This document shows positions 8,941-17,082 of a DNA stretch of 64,000 bases, in pieces. Both the position numbers and the translations under genes were made by a program. Source of the DNA: Nitrospira sp. Its GTDB lineage: Bacteria; Nitrospirota; Nitrospiria; Nitrospirales; Nitrospiraceae. The notes beneath the pieces are model-generated. The model was given only the letters and a program-made list of their open reading frames with translations. It did no database searches and was not told the origin of the DNA. The DNA lies in the NCBI GenBank assembly GCA_037045225.1, contig JBAOHZ010000009.1:372001-436000 (forward strand), given 5' to 3'. How positions within the stretch are numbered: position 1 is the stretch's first letter; every line of letters starts with the position of its first letter.

Positions 8941-9390
8941 TTACCATTGGTTGTAGGGTACTCCGTTGGTTCCGACTAAATCAGACCCGGAAAAAACATC
9001 GACCATGCCGCCTTCCCCTTCGTCCACCATCTCCTGCCATGTCGTGGTCGAACCAGTCAACGGATCGGTCGGCACCCGCCTCAGATAGCCGGCCGACACC
9101 AATGCATCAATGGCCTCAGGGTACTTCCCTTTATCTGCACGATGTTGATCGATGACATCGCGCAGTGAAAACAAATCCTGGCGCAGGGCGCCTTCTTTCG
9201 CCTTGATGACGGCTGCGTGGTAGGACGGCACCGCCAGGGTGGCAAGAATCCCGACGATCGTCACCACGATCATCAATTCGATTATTGTAAATCCTGGCGA
9301 GGACGAGGCCGGCCATTCGGGCTTACCACTCCCAATATTTCGTACCATTGAGCGCAAGTTCCTGACTGTGACTCGTAACATCGTAGACAT
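8941..9390 (-). CDS. GspG-type major pseudopilin-like protein
   Basis: Up to 149 residues. A leader ends in PG, followed by FTIIELMIVVTIVGILATLA, the textbook type III prepilin signal with Glu at position 5 of the mature protein. The mature helix leads into a GspG-like domain: a DLFSLRDVIDQHRADKGKYP segment and a C-terminal loop VPTDPLTGSTTTW resembling the calcium-loop region of GspG. The frame overlaps the preceding pseudopilin gene by 68 bases. The internal ATG at 9348 would shorten the overlap to 26 bases and give an ordinary leader of 19 residues, so it may be the real start. It requires a prepilin peptidase, which is not encoded in this window. Confidence 0.85.
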   Translation of the reverse strand: MSTMLRVTVRNLRSMVRNIGSGKPEWPASSSPGFTIIELMIVVTIVGILATLAVPSYHAAVIKAKEGALRQDLFSLRDVIDQHRADKGKYPEAIDALVSAGYLRRVPTDPLTGSTTTWQEMVDEGEGGMVDVFSGSDLVGTNGVPYNQW

Positions 9391-9829
9391 CTTCCCCGCA
9401 CCAGTCCTTCACACTGGGAGGATCTCGATAACAACGCATACGCCAGTCGGGCGCTCCGCTCATGGGGTCCGGAGGGATCGACCGTAAGTAGCGCCTCATC
9501 GTCGTCCCACGCACCGTCGCCTGTTCCCCCGTCAGCTTGACTCCCAACAATACATCCAGGGATTTCGGGTAGCCATAGGGCCCGGTGACGTCTTTACAGC
9601 TCAACCGGTTCTTGACACATGCCGGCCCCGTCAGGGTATCCCCGTCGCGCGCCCACTCCAAATGAAATGCGTCGATGGCCGCTCGAATGACCCGGAGGTT
9701 CTGGCGCAGTTCGATTTCCTTGCTCCGCTTGGAGGAGACCTTTGTGAACGGGAGTGCTACCGAGGCAAGGATGGTGAGGATGGTCAGGGTAACGAGCAAT
9801 TCAAGCAACGTGACGCCTGACTGTTTCAC
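9323..9829 (-). CDS. Pseudopilin (GspG-like, longer variant)
   Basis: A 168-residue prepilin with a very short leader, MKQSG, cleaved before VTLLELLVTLTILTILAS (Glu at position 5 of the mature protein). The globular part shares the GspG pattern with its neighbour (ELRQNLRVIRAAIDAFH, YLRSIPPDPMSGAPDW) but carries an insertion of about 30 residues with cysteine pairs (ACVKNRLSC) that could form a disulfide. The start codon overlaps the secretin stop region by 4 bases. The two adjacent, related pseudopilins probably arose by duplication and may form a heteromeric pseudopilus. Confidence 0.85.
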   Translation of the reverse strand: MKQSGVTLLELLVTLTILTILASVALPFTKVSSKRSKEIELRQNLRVIRAAIDAFHLEWARDGDTLTGPACVKNRLSCKDVTGPYGYPKSLDVLLGVKLTGEQATVRGTTMRRYLRSIPPDPMSGAPDWRMRCYRDPPSVKDWCGEDVYDVTSHSQELALNGTKYWEW

Positions 9830-12213
9830 CGCACTCTCACCACTCCCTTGGCTTCACTCGCGCCTTCCGGGCTGTCGACCTCTCCGTGCTTCACCACCCG
9901 CATGCGCAGCGGCGAGACGCCTGGAGCCTTGGCGAGGAACGTCAACCGTAGGAGGCGGCCCTCATCCTTCGCGGCACTCGTGGAACCAGGCAACCGCAGC
10001 TCAACGATACCGTCAACAGAGCTCACGGCCACGGCGGCCTTCCCCGACTCAACACCCACTACCTCGCCCATGGTTGCATCCCGAAACTCTAGGATCTTTG
10101 GATCAAATTCCAATGCAAAGGTCTCTCGATCCAGCCCCTGCACCTGCTTCGCCAGCACATCCACACGATATTCCTTTCCGGTGTGGGCCGTGGCATCCGC
10201 AGGCTGAATCGTCAGCTGCGGGGAAAGTGACACCGAGTCCTGACCGGTAACATCGCCTTGTGATTTCTTCAGCGAACTCTTCTCAGTGACTGCCCCCGGA
10301 CCACCCGACGCCGGCACGCGCGCCAGCACCTTTTTCGGCTGCGCGGCAAACAAGGGGGATGTGGAGTACACTGATTCCGTCCCTGACCAGAAGGCCTGCC
10401 CCTGCGGGCTCGGGAGACGCAAGGAGTTGACGATGTGCGGCGTGATAGTCAAGATCACCTCTGTCGTCACCCGTTGGGTCTTAAATGAGCTCAACAGATT
10501 GCCCAGAAAGGGAATATCGCCGATCCAGGGAATCGTCACCCTGGTCCGACGATCTTCTTCCTGCAGGAGCCCGCCCAGCACAATGGTTTCCCCGTCGCGC
10601 ACATTCAACATGGTCTCGGCGGAACGATTGCCGAATTTGAACTGCGTGATCGGCGGAGACTGCTGCAGCAGAACGGTATCGCCCAGCCGAATCACCTCGA
10701 TCTTCATTTTCAACGAGAGTTCGTTCGCCAGGTGGATATTCGGCTCCACCGTCAGCTTCACACCGGTGTCGCGAAACTCGATCGACGTGACTGTCGAGGT
10801 CGTCGGTACCGCACCGGTCGCAGCTTGTCCGGGCAGCACGTTGGTTGTCGAGAGCAAGATCGGTTGTTTGTCGCCGATATTCACTTCCGCTTTCTTGTTA
10901 TTGAGGACCCGCACCTTCGGCGCGGCCAGGGTCTTGGCATCAGTGACCTGCTTGAAGAAATCCAGCTGCACGTTTGTCGGGAGCTTGAACAGATAACTGT
11001 CCTGCCCCAGACTCGCCAGGTTGCGATAGGTGAGTTGCTGCCCAATATCCCCCGCAATCGTGCCGGCAAATCCGGGAGGTATCACCGCTCCGGCCAGCTG
11101 CTTCGGGTAGGATAAGCCATAGGTCTGATCAACGGTACGATTCACTTCCAACACTTCGACGTCGAACAACACCTCTGAATCTTCACGATCGTTCGCCTGG
11201 ATGATCTTCTCCGCAAGTTCTACCTTTTCCGGCTGATCACGAATCACGATGGTGTTCAACGCTTCATTGCCGTGAATGTGCTTGACCTCCAGCATGGACT
11301 TCAGCAGCGCCACCATGTCTTTCGCTTTCGCGGACGATAGATAGAAGGTACGGATCATCAGGTCCTGGTACTGTTCCTGCTTTTGCTTGGTATTGGGGCT
11401 GATGATGAACAGGGTCGGACCGGCCTTCTGGGAAAACAGGCTATTGCTGTTCAAAACCAGCGCCAGCGCCTCGTCGAAAGGCTTGTCTTCCAACGAGATG
11501 GTAATAGGATCGTTGCGCACATCCTTGTCGAACACAAAATTGACGTGAGCCGCCTTCCCCAGCGCCTCCACCACTTCCTTCAGGCCCGCATTGCGAAACT
11601 GCAACGTGACCGGCTGCTTCTGTCGGTCGTCGCGATCGATCGCATGCTGCTCGGCGGAGAGCCTCGCCACGCCTTCCAGCGCCTCTTTATAGGAGGGGTC
11701 CAACTCGACGGCCCGCATATAGCCGGTCATGGCTTCACTCACACGCCCCAACTGCGCAAGACGTTCCGCTTCCCGATACCGGTCGCGCGCTTCCTTCAAC
11801 CGCAAGACCTCCGTCAGGCCGGACTCATGCTCCTTGCTCGTCGGCTCGATCGTCAGGGCGCGCTTGAATTCCTCGGCGGCCTGATCGAACTGACGGTCCT
11901 TCAGCAACTGACGACCACGCTCATCATGCGTCGCAGCCGCACGCTCTCGGGCCACGGAATATTTGTTCTGTAGGGAGGGCTCGAACGGATCGTCCTTGAG
12001 GGCCTGCCGATAGGCTACCGTGGCTTCTTCCCAGTTGCCCGCTGCCAGATGCTGATCCCCGCGTTTGACGTCAGGGGATACGAATGTCCCGCACCCCGCG
12101 CCGGCAAAGCCCCATACCAGACCGAGCGCCGCCGTGAACACCCAACGAGTCCATTGACATGCGGCTGGGATGTGTTTCATAGGGATGGGTGAACGCATAG
12201 GTCGGATCAACAC
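9826..12213 (-). CDS. Lipoprotein secretin (GspD/PilQ type) with N-terminal TPRs and C-terminal cohesin domain
   Basis: A 795-residue outer-membrane channel protein. A signal sequence ends in a lipobox-like AGC (Cys 41). TPR-like repeats (about 50-165), an STN/N0-type domain (VTLQFRNAGLKEVVEALG, about 198 on), an N1-type domain and the secretin core (ending in LGGLLQEED, IPFLGNLL and TTEVILTITPHIV) follow. The last ~130 residues form a cohesin-like beta domain (TGKEYRVDVLAKQVQGL, FALEFDPKILEF). GTG at 12213 is preceded by AGAGG at 8-base spacing, which supports this start over ATG 12180. It heads the operon. The cohesin domain could bind partner proteins on the cell surface or in the periplasm; no dockerin is recognised in the window. 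Confidence 0.92.
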   Translation of the reverse strand: MLIRPMRSPIPMKHIPAACQWTRWVFTAALGLVWGFAGAGCGTFVSPDVKRGDQHLAAGNWEEATVAYRQALKDDPFEPSLQNKYSVARERAAATHDERGRQLLKDRQFDQAAEEFKRALTIEPTSKEHESGLTEVLRLKEARDRYREAERLAQLGRVSEAMTGYMRAVELDPSYKEALEGVARLSAEQHAIDRDDRQKQPVTLQFRNAGLKEVVEALGKAAHVNFVFDKDVRNDPITISLEDKPFDEALALVLNSNSLFSQKAGPTLFIISPNTKQKQEQYQDLMIRTFYLSSAKAKDMVALLKSMLEVKHIHGNEALNTIVIRDQPEKVELAEKIIQANDREDSEVLFDVEVLEVNRTVDQTYGLSYPKQLAGAVIPPGFAGTIAGDIGQQLTYRNLASLGQDSYLFKLPTNVQLDFFKQVTDAKTLAAPKVRVLNNKKAEVNIGDKQPILLSTTNVLPGQAATGAVPTTSTVTSIEFRDTGVKLTVEPNIHLANELSLKMKIEVIRLGDTVLLQQSPPITQFKFGNRSAETMLNVRDGETIVLGGLLQEEDRRTRVTIPWIGDIPFLGNLLSSFKTQRVTTEVILTITPHIVNSLRLPSPQGQAFWSGTESVYSTSPLFAAQPKKVLARVPASGGPGAVTEKSSLKKSQGDVTGQDSVSLSPQLTIQPADATAHTGKEYRVDVLAKQVQGLDRETFALEFDPKILEFRDATMGEVVGVESGKAAVAVSSVDGIVELRLPGSTSAAKDEGRLLRLTFLAKAPGVSPLRMRVVKHGEVDSPEGASEAKGVVRVR

Positions 12214-12228
12214 AATGATAACCTCTTT

Positions 12229-12257
12229 GGTATATCAAACTGACACACACGCGACAA
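12229..12257 (-). promoter_or_regulatory. Possible sigma70-like promoter just upstream of the secretin gene
   Basis: On the minus strand TTGTCG (12257-12252) and TATACC (12234-12229) are separated by 17 bases. Transcription would start only about 10 bases before the GTG start codon, giving almost no leader, so this is a weak prediction. A more distant promoter upstream of the hairpins at 12293-12393 is an equally good alternative. Confidence 0.2.
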
Positions 12258-12292
12258 TCAGTTTCTCGCTTTGAACGGTAGGCGTAATTCCT

Positions 12293-12326
12293 GCGTCGCC
12301 TATCTCTTTCGGCAGATAGGAGACGC
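12293..12326 (-). other. Stem-loop in the secretin leader
   Basis: Outer stem GCGTC/GACGC and inner stem CCTATCT/AGATAGG, separated by one mismatch, enclose an 8-base loop. On the minus strand the loop reads GCCGAAAG. It lies between the end of the UDP-sugar dehydrogenase gene and the secretin start, so it may be a leader structure or a processing signal. No T-tract follows it. Confidence 0.45.
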
Positions 12327-12368
12327 GGCATTAATCGATCGGCACATCAAGGCAGCTGGAGAACCGAC

Positions 12369-12393
12369 GAGGCCGGACGCTCCGTCCGGCCTC
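12369..12393 (-). terminator. GC-rich terminator-like hairpin after the UDP-sugar dehydrogenase gene
   Basis: A perfect 11-bp stem (GAGGCCGGACG/CGTCCGGCCTC) with a 3-base loop lies 93 bases downstream of the dehydrogenase stop codon. No T-run follows on the minus strand, so it is not a canonical intrinsic terminator. It probably marks the 3' end of the dehydrogenase transcript and separates it from the secretion operon. Confidence 0.45.
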
Positions 12394-12485
12394 CGGAGAG
12401 AAGATCCATCAACTAAGGTGTTGATCGAGATTCGAGGGTGGAGGGTGGAGGTCAACGATCTCCGTCTGATTACTTCGACGATAGC

Positions 12486-13781
12486 CTAGAGCCTCCAATA
12501 CTTGACCGATCCCGGCAAGGTGTCTGGGCTCAGCACGCTCTTCACGTCGACCACCACATTGTTCCGTTGTTTCCGCAATGGCTTCAACAGCTCTGAGATG
12601 TCCATCTTCAGATATTCCCGATGAGCCACAGCCAACACAATCCCATCGAGTTGCTTTAGTTGTTCCCAAGGCGAGAGGCGCAGGCCATACTCCCCCACGG
12701 CCTCTTCTGGTTCCGCGAGCGGGTCATGGACCATGACCTGAATTCCATATTCTTTTAGTTCGTTCACAATGTCCGGCACCCGGCTATTCCGGAGATCCGG
12801 AACATTCTCTTTAAAGGTCAGTCCCAACACCCCGACCCGCAAATCACTGACCGGCCGTTCGACCTGGCTCAACAACTTCATCGTCTGCTCGGCGACATAC
12901 TTGCCCATGCTGTTATTGATCCGTCGCCCTGCCAGAATCACCTGAGGATGATATCCGACGGATTCGGCTTTCGCGGTGAGGTAGTAGGGGTCGACTCCAA
13001 TGCAATGCCCCCCGACCAACCCAGGGCTGAACTTCAGAAAATTCCACTTCGTGCCTGCCGCGTCCAGAACCGCTCGCGTATCGATCCCCAACCGATGAAA
13101 AATCAACGACAGCTCGTTCATGAGGGCGATATTCAGATCGCGCTGCGTGTTCTCGATCACCTTCGCCGCTTCAGCAACTTTGATACTGGAGGCCCGATGG
13201 ATTCCAGCCTTCACCACCATGGCATAGGTTTGTGCGACGATCTCCAACGACTCCTCGTCCTGGGCGGAGACCACCTTAATGATTCGCTCCAGCGTGTGTT
13301 CCTTATCCCCAGGATTGATGCGCTCCGGCGAGTATCCGATTTTGAAATCAATGCCGCTTTTCATGCCCGACGCTTTTTCCAGAATCGGCAGACAGTCTTC
13401 CTCTGTCGCACCGGGATACACCGTCGATTCATACACCACAATGGCACCGGGAGCGAGATTGGAACCGATCAGTTCCGACGCTTTTTTCAGGGCCGTCAGA
13501 TCCGGCTGAAGGGCGTCATTAATGGGGGTCGGCACCGCAACGATAATAAAGTCAGCCGTCTTGAGGTCGCTCGGCTCGGACGTGTAGCGAACGCGGCTGG
13601 ATTTTAGGTCCTGCGGTGATACCTCCCCGGTTCGATCCACCCCTTTGCGCAACTCCTCGACCTTGGTCTTATTGATATCGAACCCAATCACCGGCGCAGA
13701 CTTACCGAACGCCACCGCGATCGGCAACCCCACATACCCCAACCCCACTACTGCGATCTGCCGCTGCGTCTTCTTCGCCAT
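12486..13781 (-). CDS. tviB: UDP-N-acetyl-D-hexosamine 6-dehydrogenase (TviB/WbpO type)
   Basis: NAD-dependent four-electron oxidation of UDP-GlcNAc or UDP-GalNAc to the uronic acid, for surface polysaccharide synthesis. The 431-residue protein has a Rossmann motif GLGYVG (13-18), the VPTPIND segment (83-89) that distinguishes this family, and the catalytic Cys 260 in GLVGGHCIGVDPYY. A C-terminal UDP-binding domain (GVLGLTFKENVPDLRNS) follows. ATG 13781 was chosen because GAGGGGAG precedes it by 4 bases; a longer frame to 13817 has no such signal. It stands alone: the usual partner 4-epimerase (TviC/WbpP) is not next to it. Substrate specificity (GlcNAc versus GalNAc) cannot be read by eye. 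Confidence 0.88.
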   Translation of the reverse strand: MAKKTQRQIAVVGLGYVGLPIAVAFGKSAPVIGFDINKTKVEELRKGVDRTGEVSPQDLKSSRVRYTSEPSDLKTADFIIVAVPTPINDALQPDLTALKKASELIGSNLAPGAIVVYESTVYPGATEEDCLPILEKASGMKSGIDFKIGYSPERINPGDKEHTLERIIKVVSAQDEESLEIVAQTYAMVVKAGIHRASSIKVAEAAKVIENTQRDLNIALMNELSLIFHRLGIDTRAVLDAAGTKWNFLKFSPGLVGGHCIGVDPYYLTAKAESVGYHPQVILAGRRINNSMGKYVAEQTMKLLSQVERPVSDLRVGVLGLTFKENVPDLRNSRVPDIVNELKEYGIQVMVHDPLAEPEEAVGEYGLRLSPWEQLKQLDGIVLAVAHREYLKMDISELLKPLRKQRNNVVVDVKSVLSPDTLPGSVKYWRL

Positions 13782-14408
13782 GTCGCTCCCCTCGTCAGTC
13801 ACCACCACAACACTCATGTCGTAAAAAAGAATGGCAGAATATCATCCATCCGTCAACGATTTCCCACAAGCACAGGGACATGCTATCAACAATCACCTCC
13901 TGCCACGCACCACAGGCTGTCGATGACATGCCCTAACAACAGCACGAACCCTGCCCCTCCATCGCTGCACAGACGATCATCGACTAGTGATGTCCAGGGA
14001 CATGACCAAACACGCCTTCCCCTTCCTGCTCACAGGGAAGATTTGACCGCCGCGCCTGAACATTTCGTCAAGCCGCAGTCCGGCCAGCACCATTTTGACC
14101 GGCACTGACCTCTTCTCCACACAGCACTCAGTCCTCAGTGGCCGACAGGTCGTCGTGCAGTCGCGGATCAAGCAAGTAAGAATTGTGAAAGCATTTGCAA
14201 GGTTATAAGAGCTATTGTTATGGTAGAACCGCAGCGGGTGTGGCAGGCATCGATCTTGCTGCATGACGGATGGAGATTCACTCGAGGGAGGAAACTGTTC
14301 AGCCAAACCATGAGCCCCCACTTCACCAGGGATCTACAGCCGAACAGATGGAGCCACATGATCACAACACCACTCGATACGGGATACACCACCAATAAGA
14401 GGGCAATC
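13782..14408. other. Intergenic region between divergent genes
   Basis: About 630 bases between the dehydrogenase (leftward) and the secreted protein (rightward). No convincing gene was found. The stretch from about 14165 becomes AT-rich and includes TATAAG near 14203 and an AGAGGG ribosome-binding site just before ATG 14409. It probably holds divergent promoters, but none can be pinned down with confidence. Confidence 0.4.
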
Positions 14409-15359
14409 ATGGATGGTCACTCGACACCTCAGGTCTCCCAGCGATTGGCTGCGATTGTGGCCATGCTGACTCTCTGTGCGAGCCTTGTGGCCGTTCAGCA
14501 AAGTTATGCAGCAGGAGTCTGGACCAATGAACCGGCTGGATTTTCCCAGCACGTGGATTGCCCCTTCTCGGGAACCGTTTGCAACATGCTGAATGTGTAT
14601 GGAAATCAGCCTTTCTCTACGGATTCTTCGGGACCAGTATCACCATCCGGCATACTTGACGAGGTGCTGGAAGCAAATGCTGCTACCGGTGGAGGGCAAT
14701 TTGTTTATTCGTTTCAATCCGGACCGGCACGAGAAGTCTATCTCGGAACACTGTGGAAAACGAATTCAGATTTTCAGGGCAATGCAAATAATGTAAATAA
14801 ACTTATCTTTATTAAGAGCGACATCGACGCGAACTTCCTAAGTTGGCAGGGGCCCCAGGGCTATGATCAGGCTCGAACACTTCAATGGTACATGCAATCT
14901 ACACAATACGACAATTGCCATATTCCCTCGTACTATAGCCCCGGATGTGGCAATCCGTCCGCTGGAGCTGGAAGTGGCTGGTTCAATCCGAATGCCGGAA
15001 ACGGGAACGTGCTACCGGGATCCGGTTGGCATTTCATAGAGCTCTATCAAAAAGCAAGCACCACAATGACCTCTCGCGACGGGATATTGAAATGGTGGGT
15101 AGACGGCAGACTTGTCGGCAATTACTCAGGCGTAAATCTCTCTCCAGGTGGTTTTACTGACATACAATATAATCACACCTGGGACGGAACGGCCGTCTAC
15201 CAATGTTACCCAAACGTTTCACTGGGGCGTGACTGCAGCAAAGCTTGGCATCACATGTGGGACCACCTGCATGTGTCGGTGGGAAGCGGAGGTACCTCCC
15301 CTGACCAACCACCAGGACCACCTGCAAGCCCAACCCTACGAGCCGTTACAACGCCTTAA
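14409..15359 (+). CDS. Secreted ConA-like (polysaccharide-lyase-like) beta-sandwich protein
   Basis: A 316-residue exported protein. The signal peptide spans about residues 1-36 (hydrophobic LAAIVAMLTLCASLVAV, then QQSYAAG). The body contains segments typical of concanavalin-A-like lectin/lyase folds: REVYLGTLWKTNSDFQG, WHFIELYQKAST, DGILKWWVDGRLVGNYS and a terminal MWDHLHVSVGSGG. Such proteins bind or cleave polysaccharides; no catalytic residues can be assigned, so function is open. ATG 14409 follows AGAGGG at good spacing and is the only start that places the signal peptide at the N-terminus. The end is a Pro-rich stub (PPGPPASPTLRAV) whose stop lies 29 bases before the IS3 end. It is one of only three genes here on the plus strand. 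Confidence 0.6.
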   Translation: MDGHSTPQVSQRLAAIVAMLTLCASLVAVQQSYAAGVWTNEPAGFSQHVDCPFSGTVCNMLNVYGNQPFSTDSSGPVSPSGILDEVLEANAATGGGQFVYSFQSGPAREVYLGTLWKTNSDFQGNANNVNKLIFIKSDIDANFLSWQGPQGYDQARTLQWYMQSTQYDNCHIPSYYSPGCGNPSAGAGSGWFNPNAGNGNVLPGSGWHFIELYQKASTTMTSRDGILKWWVDGRLVGNYSGVNLSPGGFTDIQYNHTWDGTAVYQCYPNVSLGRDCSKAWHHMWDHLHVSVGSGGTSPDQPPGPPASPTLRAVTTP

Positions 15360-15405
15360 AAGTTGCGCTCCCGGGTTCAAGCGGGGGTCCCCGTAAGCTT
15401 CCCCG

Positions 15406-15708
15406 TCAAGGAGACAGTTTCATGGGAGACGTTCTGGCCTCCACTTGGGCCCGATACGTGGCGGGCGGCAGGCCCGCCAACGCATCATGAGGCCGCTCTT
15501 CATTATAACTCTGCACCCACTCGGCACTGATCTCTCGCACCTGCTCCAACGACTCGAACACGTACGCATTGAGCACTTCGGTCCGATACGTCCGGTTATA
15601 CCGCTCGATCAAGGCATTCTGATCCGGCTTGCCTGGCTGGATGTGCCACAGCTGAATCCCTCGTTCCGCGCACCAGGTGATGAACCGGTCGGCGAGGAAT
15701 TCGGGACC
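15406..15708 (-). pseudogene. IS3 orfB transposase, 3' part (C-terminal integrase core)
   Basis: 101 codons encoding the end of the DDE integrase domain: GPEFLADRFITWC, then QPGKPDQNALIERYNRTYR (containing the catalytic Glu region), then a tail with SYNEERPHDALAGLPPATY. It starts exactly at the codon after the junction with the inserted IS110 element. Joined to 17286, it restores IRLDN-GPEFLAD in frame. It is broken by insertion rather than by mutation. Confidence 0.93.
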
Positions 15709-15795
15709 ATAGTATAAGCGGAACAGGCATTCATCGTTTGTTCAGATCTCCCCTAGAATGCCAAGCAGCAACTCACTCTAGGAGGAGGGCATCTT

Positions 15796-17082
15796 ATGAT
15801 GGCGTGTTCCACAACCACGCAGAATGGTACCTTCGTGGCGATTGATGTAGCGAAATTGGTTCATGAAGTGTTGGTGGAGCCACCGACCGGACGCCGGCAG
15901 CGATGGCGGATCAGGAACTGCCAGCCGGATTATGAGACCTTGCGCGACCGGCTCCGCGCGTTCGAGACGCCGGTCCTCATTGGGTTTGAAGCCACGGGCA
16001 ACTACCATCGCCCCCTGGCCTATTATCTGGGCCAATGCGGCTTCGAGTTGCGCCTCATTTCTTCCCTCGCGGTGGCGCGGACGCGCGATGCGCTCTACAA
16101 CTCATGGGATAAAAACGATCCCAAAGACACGCAAGTCTTGCTCCATTTGCTCAAAACCGGTGTTTCCCAGCGGTATCACGATCCGCTCGTGCACGCCATG
16201 AACGACCTGCAGGAACTCGCCCAGACTCACTACCAGGTCTCACTTCGGAAGGTGCAGGTCCAGCATAGCATCATGATCCATTACCTCCCGCTGTACTTTC
16301 CCGAGGCGGAACGGTACTACACGAACTCGCGGGCGCAGTGGTTTACGCAGCTGCTGCATCGGTTCCCCTGTCCCGCCGCCATCACCCGCTATTCCCAAGA
16401 AGTGTTTGCGCACGAGGCGTGGACCGTGGTGGGCCGCAAAGTGAATAAGCGCGGTTTCCTCGCTGACCTCTATGCCACTGCTCGTCAGAGCATTGGGCTC
16501 GCCGTGGCGGAAGACTCCGAAGCCATTCAGATGTTCCGTGTGATGCTGGCGGAACATCAGCACCTGTGCGCTCTCCGGGCCGCGATTGAGCACCAGGCGG
16601 ACCAGGTGCTTCAGTCCCATCCCGACTATCACCGGCTCCGAACCTTACCGGGAGTGGGACCGATTCTCGCCCTCACGATTTTGGCCGAAGCCGGGGACCT
16701 GCGTCGGTTTCCGCATCACCGACAATTCCTCAAGTTCTGCGGGTTCGATCTCAGCACGCAGCAGTCCGGCCAGTTCCGTGGGATAAGCCGGTTGTCGAAG
16801 CATGGGAATGCGCGACTCCGCTATGCCTTCTGGATGGCTGCCAATGGGGCGGTTCGGATGCGGCAGAATACGTTTCGCGAAAAGTATGCGCGGTATATCA
16901 AGGCCGATCCTCAGAATCCGGATCGGAAGCGCAAGGCCCTCTGCGCCGTCGCCGCTAAAGTGGCGCGCGTGGCTCATGGCCTGATTAAGACGGGGACCGA
17001 CTATCGGCCGTACTTTGAGGCACTCCCTCCCAGTGGAGCACTCCGTTCGCGTGGGCCGTCGAGGCAAGCACTGACCTCGTAG
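15796..17082 (+). CDS. IS110-family DEDD transposase (recombinase), IS1111 subgroup
   Basis: A 428-residue recombinase. The N-terminal RuvC-like DEDD domain shows FVAIDVAK (first Asp), GFEATGNYH (Glu) and the SWDKNDPKDTQVL acidic cluster. A middle coiled-coil region precedes the C-terminal Transposase_20 domain (LRTLPGVGPILALTILAEAGDL, then FLKFCGFD), which carries the nucleophilic serine region around SGQFRGISRLSKHGN. ATG 15796 follows the strong ribosome-binding site AGGAGGAGGG. The length is at the upper end for the family. These enzymes act with a noncoding bridge (seeker) RNA from their own element. The frame is intact, with no sign of decay. Confidence 0.96.
   Translation: MMACSTTTQNGTFVAIDVAKLVHEVLVEPPTGRRQRWRIRNCQPDYETLRDRLRAFETPVLIGFEATGNYHRPLAYYLGQCGFELRLISSLAVARTRDALYNSWDKNDPKDTQVLLHLLKTGVSQRYHDPLVHAMNDLQELAQTHYQVSLRKVQVQHSIMIHYLPLYFPEAERYYTNSRAQWFTQLLHRFPCPAAITRYSQEVFAHEAWTVVGRKVNKRGFLADLYATARQSIGLAVAEDSEAIQMFRVMLAEHQHLCALRAAIEHQADQVLQSHPDYHRLRTLPGVGPILALTILAEAGDLRRFPHHRQFLKFCGFDLSTQQSGQFRGISRLSKHGNARLRYAFWMAANGAVRMRQNTFREKYARYIKADPQNPDRKRKALCAVAAKVARVAHGLIKTGTDYRPYFEALPPSGALRSRGPSRQALTS

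Noticed and set aside
12281..12330. Possible cyclic di-GMP-I riboswitch upstream of the secretin gene (loop GAAA followed by GGCGACGCA on the minus strand).
   Set aside because: The 3' half resembles the GEMM-I motif, but the required 5' segment (CAC, GGCAAACC) before the GAAA loop is missing, and the second conserved stem is not present.
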